A stretch of 64,000 nt of DNA from Flavobacterium azizsancarii (GCF_027980145.1 NZ_JAMZNK010000018.1:36910-100909), one strand, 5' to 3'; positions 32,966 to 42,836 are shown, counted from the stretch's first letter. A program made the numbers and translations. Notes: generated from the letters alone by a model not told the origin.

Positions 32966-34789
32966 TTATTTCTTAGCTAAAACTGCTAAAATCTTAGTAT
33001 AAATTTCGGTGTTCTGATACACTCCCATAAATTTTTCAGCTCCTGGCCCGTAAGCAAAAACCGGAACCGGAACTGCCGTATGATCGTTAGTACTAAAACT
33101 GCCGTGCACATATCCCTTTTCTATATTTCCGTCAATTAAAGAAAGTCCACCCGTTTCATGGTCAGCGGTTACGATTAATAACGTTTCCGTATTCTTATCT
33201 ACAAATTCCATAGCTTGTCCAACCAATTTATCAAAATCAAGCATTTCGCGAACCACATATTCTACATTGTTTTTATGTCCGCCGTAATCGATTTGCGCAC
33301 CTTCTGCCATGATAAAAAATGGACTTTTTGTTTTAGCAAAAGTTGAGGTTGCTTTCGCTAGGGATTTCGCTAGAAAATCACCTCTTCCGTCTTTCATAGA
33401 AACTACTGCAGCGTCATCTAAAACAATAAATTTAGAGTTTTTGATGGTATCAAGACTATTGAATTTATCTGAAAAAGTATATCCTTTTTGCTTCAGTATT
33501 TTAGATAAGTCTTTGCCATCTTTTCTTGATGTAAATTCCTTTGTTCCTCCACCAATCAAAATATCTGATGGATTCGATAAAAAATCTTCGGCTATTGGTT
33601 CGCTGTAACTTCTTTCCGGCTGATGTGCATAAAAACACGCTGGCGTAGCATCTGTAATATTCCCTGCCGAGATAATAGCTGTTTTGTAATTTTTCTTTGC
33701 CAATTGTTGTATGATTAATTCCAGCGGTTTCCCATTTTCATCAACACTAATAAATCTATTATTGGTTTTATGCCCTGTTGCCATAGCAGTCGCTCCTGCG
33801 GCAGAATCTGTGATATAACTGTCTGAAGATTTTGTGACAGACAATCCCTGAGTTGGAATATTAAATAAACTCAACTGACCTTTATTAGCGGTGTAACCGG
33901 AGTAAATCTGTGTCAATCCCATTCCGTCACCAATAAGAAGGATTACATTTTTAGGTTGTTTTTTAGAAAATCCCAATCCGTTTCTAGGAATATAAGCTTC
34001 GTGAAAATCGGTATTTTGATAAAATGTCGATTTGATATTGTTGATAAAATGCGTCAATTCAGCAACGTTATCTGTCCCAATAAAATCAACTTTTAAGTTC
34101 ATCAATGTCATCCAGGTATTTACATTATCCTGAGTTGCCCAGAATCGTACTTTTTTGTTCTGATCGTGTACTTTTTTAATAATCGATTGCACTTTTTCAG
34201 CATCCGTTTGTGTCATCACGCCTTTCCCGTTCCAGATTGTGATTTCTTTTAAATCTTCGCTGATCATTTCAACACGGGACAATTGTTCCGCAGAGTAATT
34301 TTCATTTAGCCTTCCGTCAAAATAAATAAATTCAGGATAGTCTTTCCAGTTTGCCAGAGAAGGTCTGTTTCCCGAAATTACCACTTTTATATTTTTATTC
34401 GAAATAATATCAGGATAGGTTTTAAGCTGCTGCGCAATTAATCTCAGCGTAGCATCACCTTCTGTTTTTATATCGATCATTAAAATCAAAGGTTTATTGC
34501 CTTGGTAAGCTTTTCCTCCTAAGCTTTTTAATTTTATAGTAAGCGGATCAAGATATTGTGTCTTAAGCGTATTCTGCGGATTAATTTCTTTGGATGTATG
34601 GGCAACAAAAAGCTCGTTATTGACTAAAAAAACATCGGCTTCAATAACGCCGGCTTCATTAGAATAGGCTTCATAAAAGGGTAATTTGCTGGCATAATCA
34701 TTATGCGAATGAATGTTAGATGAACTGTATTCCTGTGCTTGTGCAATCAGCAAAAATTGGAGGCAAAAAAGGGTGATTATTTTTTTCAT
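32966..34789 (-). CDS. Secreted fusion: PI-PLC/GDPD-like phosphodiesterase domain plus alkaline phosphatase
   Basis: The protein has 607 residues with a signal peptide (MKKIITLFCLQFLLIAQA). Residues about 20-255 form a phosphodiesterase TIM-barrel-like domain: HSHNDY (27-32), Glu50/Asp52, His64, MIDIKTEGD, similar to eukaryotic AIM6 and GDPD/PI-PLC folds. Residues about 280-607 form an alkaline phosphatase: LLIGDGMG with Asp288, catalytic Ser329 in TDSAAGATAMATGHKT, C-terminal TADHETGG. The two could act in sequence on phosphodiesters, releasing an alcohol and phosphate in the periplasm or outside. It is monocistronic; a repeat-filled 1-kb gap precedes it. Confidence 0.85.
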   Translation of the reverse strand: MKKIITLFCLQFLLIAQAQEYSSSNIHSHNDYASKLPFYEAYSNEAGVIEADVFLVNNELFVAHTSKEINPQNTLKTQYLDPLTIKLKSLGGKAYQGNKPLILMIDIKTEGDATLRLIAQQLKTYPDIISNKNIKVVISGNRPSLANWKDYPEFIYFDGRLNENYSAEQLSRVEMISEDLKEITIWNGKGVMTQTDAEKVQSIIKKVHDQNKKVRFWATQDNVNTWMTLMNLKVDFIGTDNVAELTHFINNIKSTFYQNTDFHEAYIPRNGLGFSKKQPKNVILLIGDGMGLTQIYSGYTANKGQLSLFNIPTQGLSVTKSSDSYITDSAAGATAMATGHKTNNRFISVDENGKPLELIIQQLAKKNYKTAIISAGNITDATPACFYAHQPERSYSEPIAEDFLSNPSDILIGGGTKEFTSRKDGKDLSKILKQKGYTFSDKFNSLDTIKNSKFIVLDDAAVVSMKDGRGDFLAKSLAKATSTFAKTKSPFFIMAEGAQIDYGGHKNNVEYVVREMLDFDKLVGQAMEFVDKNTETLLIVTADHETGGLSLIDGNIEKGYVHGSFSTNDHTAVPVPVFAYGPGAEKFMGVYQNTEIYTKILAVLAKK

Positions 34790-34944
34790 GAGAAAATTGG
34801 GTTTGTTTATTTTTAGAACTGTAGGATTTTAAATTGTTGAGGTTTATTTAAACACATTGGGACATAATTTTTTACAGCTAAATAAAAAGGTGTTTTACTT
34901 GTTTTTAATGCACATAGTTCATCCCGTTTTGTCATTTAATTATT

Positions 34945-35670
34945 AAAGCTCCGAAGGAGCGGTATATTTACAGCAATTATAGATTTCCATTTATTAAGCT
35001 CCAGAGGAGCGACATATTTATAGCAATTATAGATTCCCTACATTAAAGCTCCAAAGGAGCGACGTATATGCCACCCCGATGGGGTTTGGATCCTTTTTAT
35101 CAAAAATTAATTGCTATAAATATATCGTCCCGCTAGGACTTACCTACTATTAGCGTAAGATTTTAAAATCATTTTTTTTATTTAACGAAGGAGAAATCAC
35201 ACGCGTAACTCGACAAAGATTGGCGATTTTCTTTGCAGATTTCTGATGCGATTTCTCTCCTGAAGCTTCGGGATCGAAATGACAATATTGGGGTTACCTT
35301 CTTCATGATTTTATCATTATTAAACCTCCGGATGAGCAATATATTTATAACAATTATAGATTCCCCCCATTAAGCTCCAGAGGAGCGACATATTTATAGC
35401 AATAATAAATTCCCATACATTAAAGCTCCAGAGAAGCGATATATATGCCACCCCGATGGGGTTCAAATTCTTTTTATAAAAATTAAATTTCTATAAATAT
35501 ATCGTCCCGCTGGGACTTGGTTTATGATTAATTAAAATGGGGCAAAATCATTTTTTTCATTTAACGAAGGAGAAATCACACGCATAACTCGACAAAAATT
35601 GGCGATTTTCTTTGTGGATTTCTGGTGTGATTTCTCCTGCGTCGAGATGACAACATTGGGGGTTACTACT
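34945..35670. repeat. Two direct copies of a ~340-bp multi-palindrome repeat
   Basis: Copy 1 is about 34945-35300, copy 2 about 35318-35668. Each has, in order: AAAGCTCC(n)GGAGCG elements with TATTTATAGCAATTATAGATT; a CACCCCGATGGGGTT palindrome; TATAAATATATCGTCCCGC and GGACTT; then AACGAAGGAGAAATCACACGC and GATTTCTC. The same ordered cassette recurs at 63.6 kb. It fills the 1,030-bp gene-free stretch between the phosphatase and susD genes; no reading frame was found. Confidence 0.8.
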
Positions 35671-35690
35671 TTATATTTCTTTTAAATACA

Positions 35691-35721
35691 AACCAGTCTT
35701 TTTCCTAAAAAAAGACTGGTT
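35691..35721 (-). terminator. Terminator of the minus-strand SusCD operon
   Basis: AACCAGTCTTTTT pairs with AAAAAGACTGGTT, with A/T runs on both sides. A second hairpin (CTGCAAGCT/AGCTTGCAG, 35760-35783) lies closer to the susD stop. Confidence 0.75.
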
Positions 35722-35759
35722 TATGTTTATATCTGAAATTCATTTGCTATTTTTTACAA

Positions 35760-35783
35760 CTGCAAGCTCCGACAAGCTTGCAG
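35760..35783 (-). terminator. Hairpin just after the susD-like gene
   Basis: A perfect 9-bp stem with a 6-nt loop, followed on the minus strand by a short T-rich stretch. Confidence 0.6.
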
Positions 35784-35819
35784 TGTAAAAAAACTAAACA
35801 AACAAAATGAAACTACAAA

Positions 35820-37355
35820 CTACCAACCTTTATTTTGCGTCAGTGCTCCTTTGCTTACTGCAATTTCATCCGGTGGTATTGGCCAAACTTTGTGAATTGC
35901 AGGGTTAAAATTACGAGCAGGATAAATCACGGTTCCGTTATAATGGTGTAACGGTTTTGCATAAGTTGCCTGAGCATCGCCCCAACGTACTAAGTCAAAA
36001 TGACGGTCTGTCCATTCTCCGGCCAATTCACAACGTCTTTCTCTTTTTAGATCGGTTAATGTTGCTCCGGCAAGATCTCCAAGACCTGCACGACGACGGA
36101 TCATATTAATTTCTGTATCGGCATTCAGGCCTTTCATAAGTTTGGCTTCTGCCAACATCAAAATCACATCGGCATAACGCAAAAGAGGAACGTTTAAAGC
36201 TGTCGAAGGTTTATCTCCGTTGGCATTTACATAACGAATATCAATCCCGCCCGAAGTTGTTTTGGCATAACCAAACGGCTCCATATATTTATTGAACTGA
36301 TATCCGGTTCTATTACTGGAACTTACAAGATATTTACCTTCATTAAAAGTTACTAATTCACCAAAATACAGGAATTTATCACCTTTTTGCAAAATAGTCG
36401 CGCTGCGTCTTTTATCTTTTGGATCATAGGTATCAAATAATTCTTTGGTAGGATAAAAATTTCCCCAACCATTATAAACTCCCCAACCTTTGTCTTCTAG
36501 GCATACTCCCGGAAAAATAGATCCTAAAGAAGTATTCTCTGCACTTGACGTTACTGACCAAATGTATTCTGAAGACCAGTTGTTCTTGATTTTAAATACA
36601 TCTTCAAAATTATCCAGCAACTTATGTTTTCCACTATTCACGATCATATTGGCATATTTTATTGCGTTGTCCCAATCTTTAGCATACAAATAGGTACGTA
36701 CTAAATATCCCCAGGCAGCTGTTTTATGAGCACGTCCGTAATTATCAGAAGTCAGCTCATTAAAATAAGGTAGTAAATCGGCTGCTTTTACTAAATCGGC
36801 TGCGATGTAGGCATAGTTTTCAGCTACATTTTTAGCTCTTGGCACATATACATTTGTTGGGTCTTCGCGATCCTGAATCGGGATTCCGGCGCGATCATCT
36901 CCGTAATGATAAGCCAGTTCTAAATGCATTACAGCATGATTGAAGTACGCTTCTCCCAACATCCCATTCTTTGTTTTTTCGTCTAAGGAAATCTTAGGAA
37001 TATTGCGAATAACATCGTTGCAGCGTTTCATTATTTCGTAGTGAATTCTCCAGATATCTTTGGTATCAGATTCTGCACCATCAACAATAAAATTCTTAAT
37101 ACGTTCTGCATTTTGTCTTGGCTTGGTTCCTATATCATCACTGGCGTTATTCAGCCAGAAAAAACCACGACCGTACATATTATCATCAGAATATAAAGCA
37201 TAAATAGCGTTTACTCCTGCTTTTGCATCTGCTGGAGTTTTCCAGAAATTTCCGCTTGACGGAGCTCCTTGCGGCACCAAATCAAGTTCGCTTTCGCACG
37301 CTGTCGCGCCCAGTAAAAGCACAAAACTCAATACTAAAAGACTTAAATTTTTCAT
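35820..37355 (-). CDS. SusD/RagB-like nutrient-binding lipoprotein
   Basis: The protein has 511 residues. The signal ends in lipobox GATAC, so it is a surface lipoprotein. The TPR-like SusD fold is indicated by PSSGNFWKTPADAKAGVNAIYALYSD near the N-terminus, YFNHAVMHLELAYHYGDD and the C-terminal RRRAGLGDL...LKRERRCELAGEWTDRHFDLVRWGDA. It lids the SusC transporter encoded just upstream (20 bp). The substrate is unknown; no glycoside hydrolase lies beside it. Confidence 0.92.
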   Translation of the reverse strand: MKNLSLLVLSFVLLLGATACESELDLVPQGAPSSGNFWKTPADAKAGVNAIYALYSDDNMYGRGFFWLNNASDDIGTKPRQNAERIKNFIVDGAESDTKDIWRIHYEIMKRCNDVIRNIPKISLDEKTKNGMLGEAYFNHAVMHLELAYHYGDDRAGIPIQDREDPTNVYVPRAKNVAENYAYIAADLVKAADLLPYFNELTSDNYGRAHKTAAWGYLVRTYLYAKDWDNAIKYANMIVNSGKHKLLDNFEDVFKIKNNWSSEYIWSVTSSAENTSLGSIFPGVCLEDKGWGVYNGWGNFYPTKELFDTYDPKDKRRSATILQKGDKFLYFGELVTFNEGKYLVSSSNRTGYQFNKYMEPFGYAKTTSGGIDIRYVNANGDKPSTALNVPLLRYADVILMLAEAKLMKGLNADTEINMIRRRAGLGDLAGATLTDLKRERRCELAGEWTDRHFDLVRWGDAQATYAKPLHHYNGTVIYPARNFNPAIHKVWPIPPDEIAVSKGALTQNKGW

Positions 37356-37375
37356 TTTATTTGTTTTATATTTTT

Positions 37376-40300
37376 TTAAAAAGTTGCATTTACACCGGTC
37401 ATATAAATACGGGAAAGCGGATATTTTCCTAAGTCCATACCAAAGTTTTTAAGCCCTATTTCCGGATCCATTCCTGAATACTTGGTGATCGTGAAAAGGT
37501 TTTGAGCTGAGATAAAAAATCTCAGTTTTGCTTTTCCGTTCAGCCATTGATCTTTTACTGTGTATCCTATCGAAAGGTTTCTTAATCTTACGAAAGAAGC
37601 ATCTTCGATATAAAAATCAGAGATTCGCCCGAAGTTATTATTGTTGTCTGTTGATGAAAGTACCGGAATATTGGTCTTTGTATTGGTTGGCGACCATGCA
37701 TTTTTAGATTCTGCCAATAAGTTATATCCAGGAAATGAACCGTTTAGACCGGTGTGTTTTACAGCATTAAAAACACTATTTCCTGCTGCTCCGCTAAAAA
37801 AGACATTCATATCAAACCCTTTATATCTAAAGTTCATATTTAAACTGAAAGTCGTTTTAGGAAAAGGATTTCCAAGCACTACTCTGTCATTGTTATTGAT
37901 GACACCGTCTCCATTTATATCTTTAAATTTAATATCTCCTGCAACCGCATTGGGCTGATATACTTCGCCTTTAGCGTTTACATATGCTTTTGCTTCAGCA
38001 TTACTCTGAAACAGTCCATCTGTCGAATAACCGTAAAAGGCACCAACAGGGCTTCCTACCTGATAAATATTCGCTAAAGGCAAACTACGAACCCTGCTTA
38101 AATTTAATGGTTCAAGAGAAGTCAAATCATCTTTGATCGAAACAATTTTATTACTTAAAAATGATGCATTTGCTGTAATATCAAATTTAAAATCGCCACG
38201 CGTTTTTTGGTACATCAAACTTGCCTCAATACCTTTGTTTTCTACATCTCCAGAGTTTACGATTCTACCTTTTGGAGTCCCTGAAACACCCGGAAGCTGA
38301 TCGCGAACCAACATGTCTTTGTTTGTTTTTACGTAAGCATCTACGGATCCTGACAAAGCATTATTGAACATTGTGAAATCTAATCCTACGTTGGTTTGCT
38401 CTGAACTTTCCCATCTTAAATTAGGGTTTGACAATTCGCTTTCAGAATATCCGTAGTTAATTACCGGACTTGACCCGATTAAAGATTGTGTCTGGTTTAA
38501 TGGTACACTAAACTGGTAAGGCCCAAGGTTTCCTAAGTTTCCTATTTGTCCCCAGCTTGCACGTAATTTTAAGTTGCTGATTATTGGATTAATATTTTTC
38601 ATAAATCCTTCTTCAGATACTAACCAACCTGCAGAAACAGAAGGATACACTTTCCAACGGTTCTCAGAAGTCAATTTTGAAGTTCCGTCGCGACGCACAA
38701 TTCCTGAAATTAAATATTTTTGATTAAAGTCATAATTCAGCCTCCCAACATATGATGAGATAATTTCTTCGGCCATACCTGCCTCTATTTGTTGTACCAA
38801 TTTGGCGTTTAATAAATAGCGCTGCGATGCATCTTCGCTATCAAAACCTGTTCCCTGCACGGTATAAAAATCTCTTTTGGTTTGTTGATATGTATAGCCG
38901 GCCAAAGCTTTAAAATTATGTTTGCCTAATGATTTTTCGTAAGAAACCGTTTGTTCCCCTAACAAATCTGTTGTTGTCGAGTTTGTTAAAGTCAATCTGT
39001 TGAAATCGAATATTTTTCCCGGCTCAGTAATTTTTGTTGCAAATTCTGTTGCATTGTTTTGTATTCTTGTATAACCCAAATTTGACTTTAGCTTTAAACC
39101 TGAGACAACTTCCCATTCGACATACGGATTAATTAAAACTGTCGAAATAGGATTTCTGTTGTCTAATCTTTTTAAATAAGCCACCGGATTTATTACATCT
39201 CCGTAAGAACCTATGTATTTCTCCGGAACACCACCAAATTGTCCTGAACCATCTTCTCTGTAAATGGTAGCATTTGGCGGATAAAAAATCGCCGCCAGAA
39301 TCGCTCCTGTATAAGCATTTGAAGTATTGGCTGACTGACCATCTGTTAAGGAATACGAAAAGTTTTCTCCAAAGGTAAAATTGGGAGCTAACTTAAAAGA
39401 AGAATTTGCTCTTGCTGTATATCGGGTTCCAAAAGTATTCAATAAAATCCCTTCGTTTTTTCTATAACTTCCTGACAAAAAGAAATTAGATTTCTCTGTT
39501 TTTCCGTTTACAGAAATAGACAAATCCTGTATTTCGCCTGTACGAAAAATTTCGTCCATCCAGTTCGTTTTTGTTGTTCTAGCTGTTGGCTCAAATGCAG
39601 GATCAAAAGCGGGGATTCTAGGCATTCCCGCATTATCTCTGGCTGTATTCATAGCATCTGCATATCCTGCAGCGTCCAGAACATTTAATGTCTTTGCTAC
39701 ACTTTGAAAACCTCCCTGATAATTTACATTTACATTGATATGATCAGAAGTTCCTTTTTTAGACGTAATCAGAATTACACCACCAGAAGCTCTTGCACCG
39801 TAAATTGCCGCAGAAGCTGCATCTTTTAGCACGCTGATCGAAGCAATATCATTAGGGTTTAAAGTGTTTAAAGATCCGCTGTAAATAATTCCGTCTAAAA
39901 CAATCAAAGGAGTTTCGGCGTTTAATGAACCAATACCACGAATGTTAATTGTTGGCTCTGCTGTAGGATCTCCACCATTATTGATCACCGTAACACCGGC
40001 CACTGTACCTTGCAATAATTCGGCTGCACTGTTATAGGTTCTGCTTGACGTTTCTTTCATAGAAACAGTTCCAACAGCTCCCAAAACTTCGTTCTTTTTT
40101 ACAGAACCATATCCCATTACTACAACTTCCTGTAGTTGCTTCATATCAGCTAATAATCTGACACTGATATTTCTAGTCGACTGATTTACTTTTACTTCCT
40201 GAGTAATATATCCCACGTACGAAAAAACAAGTATGGCTTCAGCTGAATTAACTCCCATTTTAAAAGTTCCGTCAAAATCTGTCGTTGCTGTGGCATCAGA

Positions 40301-40765
40301 ATCTTTGTCCTTAATACCAACTCCCGGTAAAGGCATTCCGTCATCGCCACCAAAAACAGTTCCTGAAATGCTTATTTTACCTTGTCCGGCATCAGTCAGT
40401 TTTTGATTCTTTTTGATTACAATATTGTTGTTTACAATTTCATATTTAAAGAAAAAATTACTGCATATTTTGTCCAATGCTTGTTCTAATGTTACGTTAC
40501 TCAGTTTCAAACTAATTTTTTGATTCGTATTAACTTGATTGGTTTCGTACATAAAATGTACATCTGCCTGTTTTTCTATTTTCTGAAAGACAGTCTTTAT
40601 ACTTTCGTTTTCAACTTTTAAGGTTACTCTTTTACCAATGTCAACACTGCCTGCTTTTGCTGCTAATCCTATAAAAAATAAAGCAGTAAAAATGAGCGCT
40701 TTAGTCAGTACAGATCTTGTCATGTTTTGACTGTTTCTGACATACCGCATTTGTTTTTGATTCAT
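37376..40765 (-). CDS. SusC/RagA TonB-dependent transporter with STN signalling domain
   Basis: The protein has 1129 residues. After the signal region comes a Secretin/TonB N-terminal (STN) domain, about 45-120 (VTLKVENESIKTVFQKIEKQADVHFMY), then a carboxypeptidase-like Ig domain (ISGTVFGGDDGMPLPGVGIKD), then plug (LQEVVVMGYGSVKKNEVLGAVGTV) and barrel ending NATF-like GVNATF. STN-bearing SusC proteins pass substrate signals to FecR-type anti-sigma factors, and one lies directly upstream. Together with SusD it imports an unknown ligand. Confidence 0.93.
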   Translation of the reverse strand: MNQKQMRYVRNSQNMTRSVLTKALIFTALFFIGLAAKAGSVDIGKRVTLKVENESIKTVFQKIEKQADVHFMYETNQVNTNQKISLKLSNVTLEQALDKICSNFFFKYEIVNNNIVIKKNQKLTDAGQGKISISGTVFGGDDGMPLPGVGIKDKDSDATATTDFDGTFKMGVNSAEAILVFSYVGYITQEVKVNQSTRNISVRLLADMKQLQEVVVMGYGSVKKNEVLGAVGTVSMKETSSRTYNSAAELLQGTVAGVTVINNGGDPTAEPTINIRGIGSLNAETPLIVLDGIIYSGSLNTLNPNDIASISVLKDAASAAIYGARASGGVILITSKKGTSDHINVNVNYQGGFQSVAKTLNVLDAAGYADAMNTARDNAGMPRIPAFDPAFEPTARTTKTNWMDEIFRTGEIQDLSISVNGKTEKSNFFLSGSYRKNEGILLNTFGTRYTARANSSFKLAPNFTFGENFSYSLTDGQSANTSNAYTGAILAAIFYPPNATIYREDGSGQFGGVPEKYIGSYGDVINPVAYLKRLDNRNPISTVLINPYVEWEVVSGLKLKSNLGYTRIQNNATEFATKITEPGKIFDFNRLTLTNSTTTDLLGEQTVSYEKSLGKHNFKALAGYTYQQTKRDFYTVQGTGFDSEDASQRYLLNAKLVQQIEAGMAEEIISSYVGRLNYDFNQKYLISGIVRRDGTSKLTSENRWKVYPSVSAGWLVSEEGFMKNINPIISNLKLRASWGQIGNLGNLGPYQFSVPLNQTQSLIGSSPVINYGYSESELSNPNLRWESSEQTNVGLDFTMFNNALSGSVDAYVKTNKDMLVRDQLPGVSGTPKGRIVNSGDVENKGIEASLMYQKTRGDFKFDITANASFLSNKIVSIKDDLTSLEPLNLSRVRSLPLANIYQVGSPVGAFYGYSTDGLFQSNAEAKAYVNAKGEVYQPNAVAGDIKFKDINGDGVINNNDRVVLGNPFPKTTFSLNMNFRYKGFDMNVFFSGAAGNSVFNAVKHTGLNGSFPGYNLLAESKNAWSPTNTKTNIPVLSSTDNNNNFGRISDFYIEDASFVRLRNLSIGYTVKDQWLNGKAKLRFFISAQNLFTITKYSGMDPEIGLKNFGMDLGKYPLSRIYMTGVNATF

Positions 40766-40844
40766 GATTGTGTGTGTTTTTTAATTGTTTTTGGATTATT
40801 TATAGGCTTCTACGTAGATGTTTTAATTTGATTTTTACTTTGCC

Positions 40845-40877
40845 AGACCTAACAGGTTTTAAAAACCTGTTAGGTCT
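40845..40877 (-). terminator. Hairpin between fecR-like and susC-like genes
   Basis: AGACCTAACAGGTTTT pairs perfectly with the following bases up to 40877. A near-identical hairpin is at 52239-52270 in an unrelated place, so it is also a dispersed repeat. It may attenuate transcription from fecR into susC. Confidence 0.65.
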
Positions 40878-40917
40878 CTCTGGATACATGTTACTATATG
40901 GTCAAATCTATTTTTAG

Positions 40918-41838
40918 TTATCGTATGATATAAGTTCCTGATTCGATTTTATAATTGGCATTGATAATATTACACACTAGGGCCACAACCTGACCAACAG
41001 GAAGTTCTTTGAAATAGGCGCTAATTTTTAGATTGTTGAGATTTTTGTTTTCGATCTGGATCGCCACATTATAATTGCGATTGATTGTTGCAATAACTTC
41101 GGGTAAAGGCGCATCTTCAAAAACGATAATGTTTTTTCGCCATAGCGAAATAGAGTTCACCGGAATATCCGTAAAGGCTTGCAGTTTATTATTCTGCGAT
41201 TTAAAAACTACTTTTTGTCCGGGCGTTACATAAACATTTTCTTCGGTAAAAGTCGATTTTACATTTACTCTTCCGGTTAAAACCGAAACTTCTTGTGTAG
41301 CATGATCCGGATAAGCCTGAACATTAAAACTGGTTCCTAAAACTTTGGTATCCATTTTATCGGTATGAATAATAAACGGATGTTCTTTGTCTTTGGCTAC
41401 ATCAAAAAATGCTTCTCCTGTTAAATACACTTCACGTGTTCCTCCTTTAAATTTTGCGGGATATTTTAGAAGACTTCCTGCATTGAGCCATATTTGGGTT
41501 CCGTCGCTTAGTGTTATTTTAGAATGTTCTCCTGATTTTGTAGCGTATTCTTTAGTTATAGTCTGCACAGATGACAAATAAAAGAAACAGGATAATCCCA
41601 TTAAAAAGATTAGAGAAGCTGCTATAGCCCAATTTCTGTTTTGAAGAAAAATAACCGTATTTGTTTTCTTAATTTGCCTGATTTCCTTCTTTAGTTTTAA
41701 GCGATCAGATTGTATAAGGTTTGTAGTATCTGTTATTTCGTCCGGGTGATCATACCAGTTATTCCATAATTCTTCTCCTTTTAGAGAAGTCTTACCTTCT
41801 AAAAAAAGCTGTATTTCTTGATGTGGTTTTTCAGGCAT
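40918..41838 (-). CDS. FecR-family anti-sigma factor
   Basis: The protein has 306 residues. A cytoplasmic N-terminal segment (1-69) is followed by one TM helix at about 70-89 (WAIAASLIFLMGLSCFFYL) and a periplasmic FecR domain (TKSGEHSKITLSDGTQIWLNAGSLLKYP, GEAFFDVAKDKEHPFIIHT, TALGTSFNV-like TKVLGTSFNV). The C-terminal DUF4974-type domain resembles STN. It receives the signal from the STN domain of the SusC protein and controls the upstream ECF sigma factor. Confidence 0.93.
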   Translation of the reverse strand: MPEKPHQEIQLFLEGKTSLKGEELWNNWYDHPDEITDTTNLIQSDRLKLKKEIRQIKKTNTVIFLQNRNWAIAASLIFLMGLSCFFYLSSVQTITKEYATKSGEHSKITLSDGTQIWLNAGSLLKYPAKFKGGTREVYLTGEAFFDVAKDKEHPFIIHTDKMDTKVLGTSFNVQAYPDHATQEVSVLTGRVNVKSTFTEENVYVTPGQKVVFKSQNNKLQAFTDIPVNSISLWRKNIIVFEDAPLPEVIATINRNYNVAIQIENKNLNNLKISAYFKELPVGQVVALVCNIINANYKIESGTYIIR

Positions 41839-41886
41839 TATAATGTGTTTATCTCTTTAATAGTATGTCTTAGAATTTTTACTTTT

Positions 41887-41910
41887 GGGTAGGCGGATGA
41901 GGTTACGCTT
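41887..41910 (-). promoter_or_regulatory. Repeated motif upstream of fecR-like gene
   Basis: GGGTAGG-N6-AGGTTACG-Y-TT, matching 18 of 24 positions of a copy at 42660-42683 upstream of the ECF sigma gene. Read on the minus strand it contains CGTAACCT. It may be the target of the ECF sigma factor itself. Confidence 0.5.
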
Positions 41911-41954
41911 TTGTTAAGAAAAGAAAATGCACCTCACAATTTAGAAACCTCCCA

Positions 41955-42512
41955 TCAGTTAAACTCACCTAAATAGTTTCGCATAAACTTTAGCGCATAA
42001 GCAATATGATACTTTACGGTTTCATGCGATACATTAAGTTCTTCGGCTATCTCTTTGTTTGTATAATGTTTGATGCGGCTCAGGATAAAAACTTCTTTGG
42101 ATTTTTTAGGAAGTAATAATGTGGCTTTATCCACCGCTTGTTGCAGTTCCTGATAATGAATAGCATCTTCGGTTGTATTACTGCTGGTATAATCGTCATT
42201 GCTTCGATCAGTAACCTCCTTTATATATTGGTCTGTAATGGTGTGCGATTTTATATAATCTAAAGTCACATATCGAACGGAAGTATAGATGTAGGCTGCA
42301 AATTTCTTTTGAATAACCAAAGTCTTTCGACGTTCCCAAATAGTGGTAAAAACTTCCTGAACAATTTCTTCAGAAACCGGAATCGATTTCATTCTCATAT
42401 AAACAAAGCGAACTAACAAATCCCGATACCGAAAGTACAATTCATCAAACGCTTTATCTTTTCCTTGTCTCAATAATTCAACAAGCTGCTCATCAGTAAA
42501 CGCTTTATACAT
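41955..42512 (-). CDS. ECF RNA polymerase sigma factor
   Basis: The protein has 185 residues from ATG 42512 (MYKAFTDEQLVELLRQGKDKAFDELYFRYRD); an in-frame ATG at 42563 would add 17 residues. Sigma70 region 2 is FDELYFRYRDLLVRFVYMRMKSIPVSEEIVQEVFTTIWERR. Region 4 is LLPKKSKEVFILSRIKHYTNKEIAEELNVSHETVKYHIAYALKFMR. With the FecR and STN-SusC proteins it forms a cell-surface signalling unit of the FecI type. A consensus promoter lies at 42645-42673. Confidence 0.92.
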   Translation of the reverse strand: MYKAFTDEQLVELLRQGKDKAFDELYFRYRDLLVRFVYMRMKSIPVSEEIVQEVFTTIWERRKTLVIQKKFAAYIYTSVRYVTLDYIKSHTITDQYIKEVTDRSNDDYTSSNTTEDAIHYQELQQAVDKATLLLPKKSKEVFILSRIKHYTNKEIAEELNVSHETVKYHIAYALKFMRNYLGEFN

Positions 42513-42644
42513 GACAGGCTTCTTTTTTATTATTGGGCGAATGAATAGCGCTTTGTAAAACACTTATTCCTTTTATTTTTCTGCGATGTATTCTTGATTT
42601 AAAAAATGACATATACTACAAGTGTGTTGTTTATAATATGTCTC

Positions 42645-42673
42645 CAAAATTAGAAATGAGGGTAGGTCTGCAA
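42645..42673 (-). promoter_or_regulatory. Promoter of the ECF sigma gene
   Basis: On the minus strand, TTG (42673-42671), an 18-bp spacer and TAATTTTG (42652-42645) match the Bacteroidota consensus. The GGGTAGG...AGGTTACG motif (42660-42683) overlaps the -33 region. Confidence 0.65.
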
Positions 42674-42836
42674 GGTTACGTTTACATTAATAAAACATCC
42701 TATTTATAAAGCATTATATTAACATTTCGTCTCTTATACGTTATGCGGCAAATTTTGTGCAGAAGCAGCACTATCTTTTTAGGGAGTATGTAGTTTAAAA
42801 ATGTTTTCCTTATTTTTAAAACACGAGCTACATTAA

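Noticed and set aside
34945..35670. CRISPR array
   Set aside because: Repeats are palindromic, of unequal spacing and embedded in longer duplicated units; no cas genes are present.
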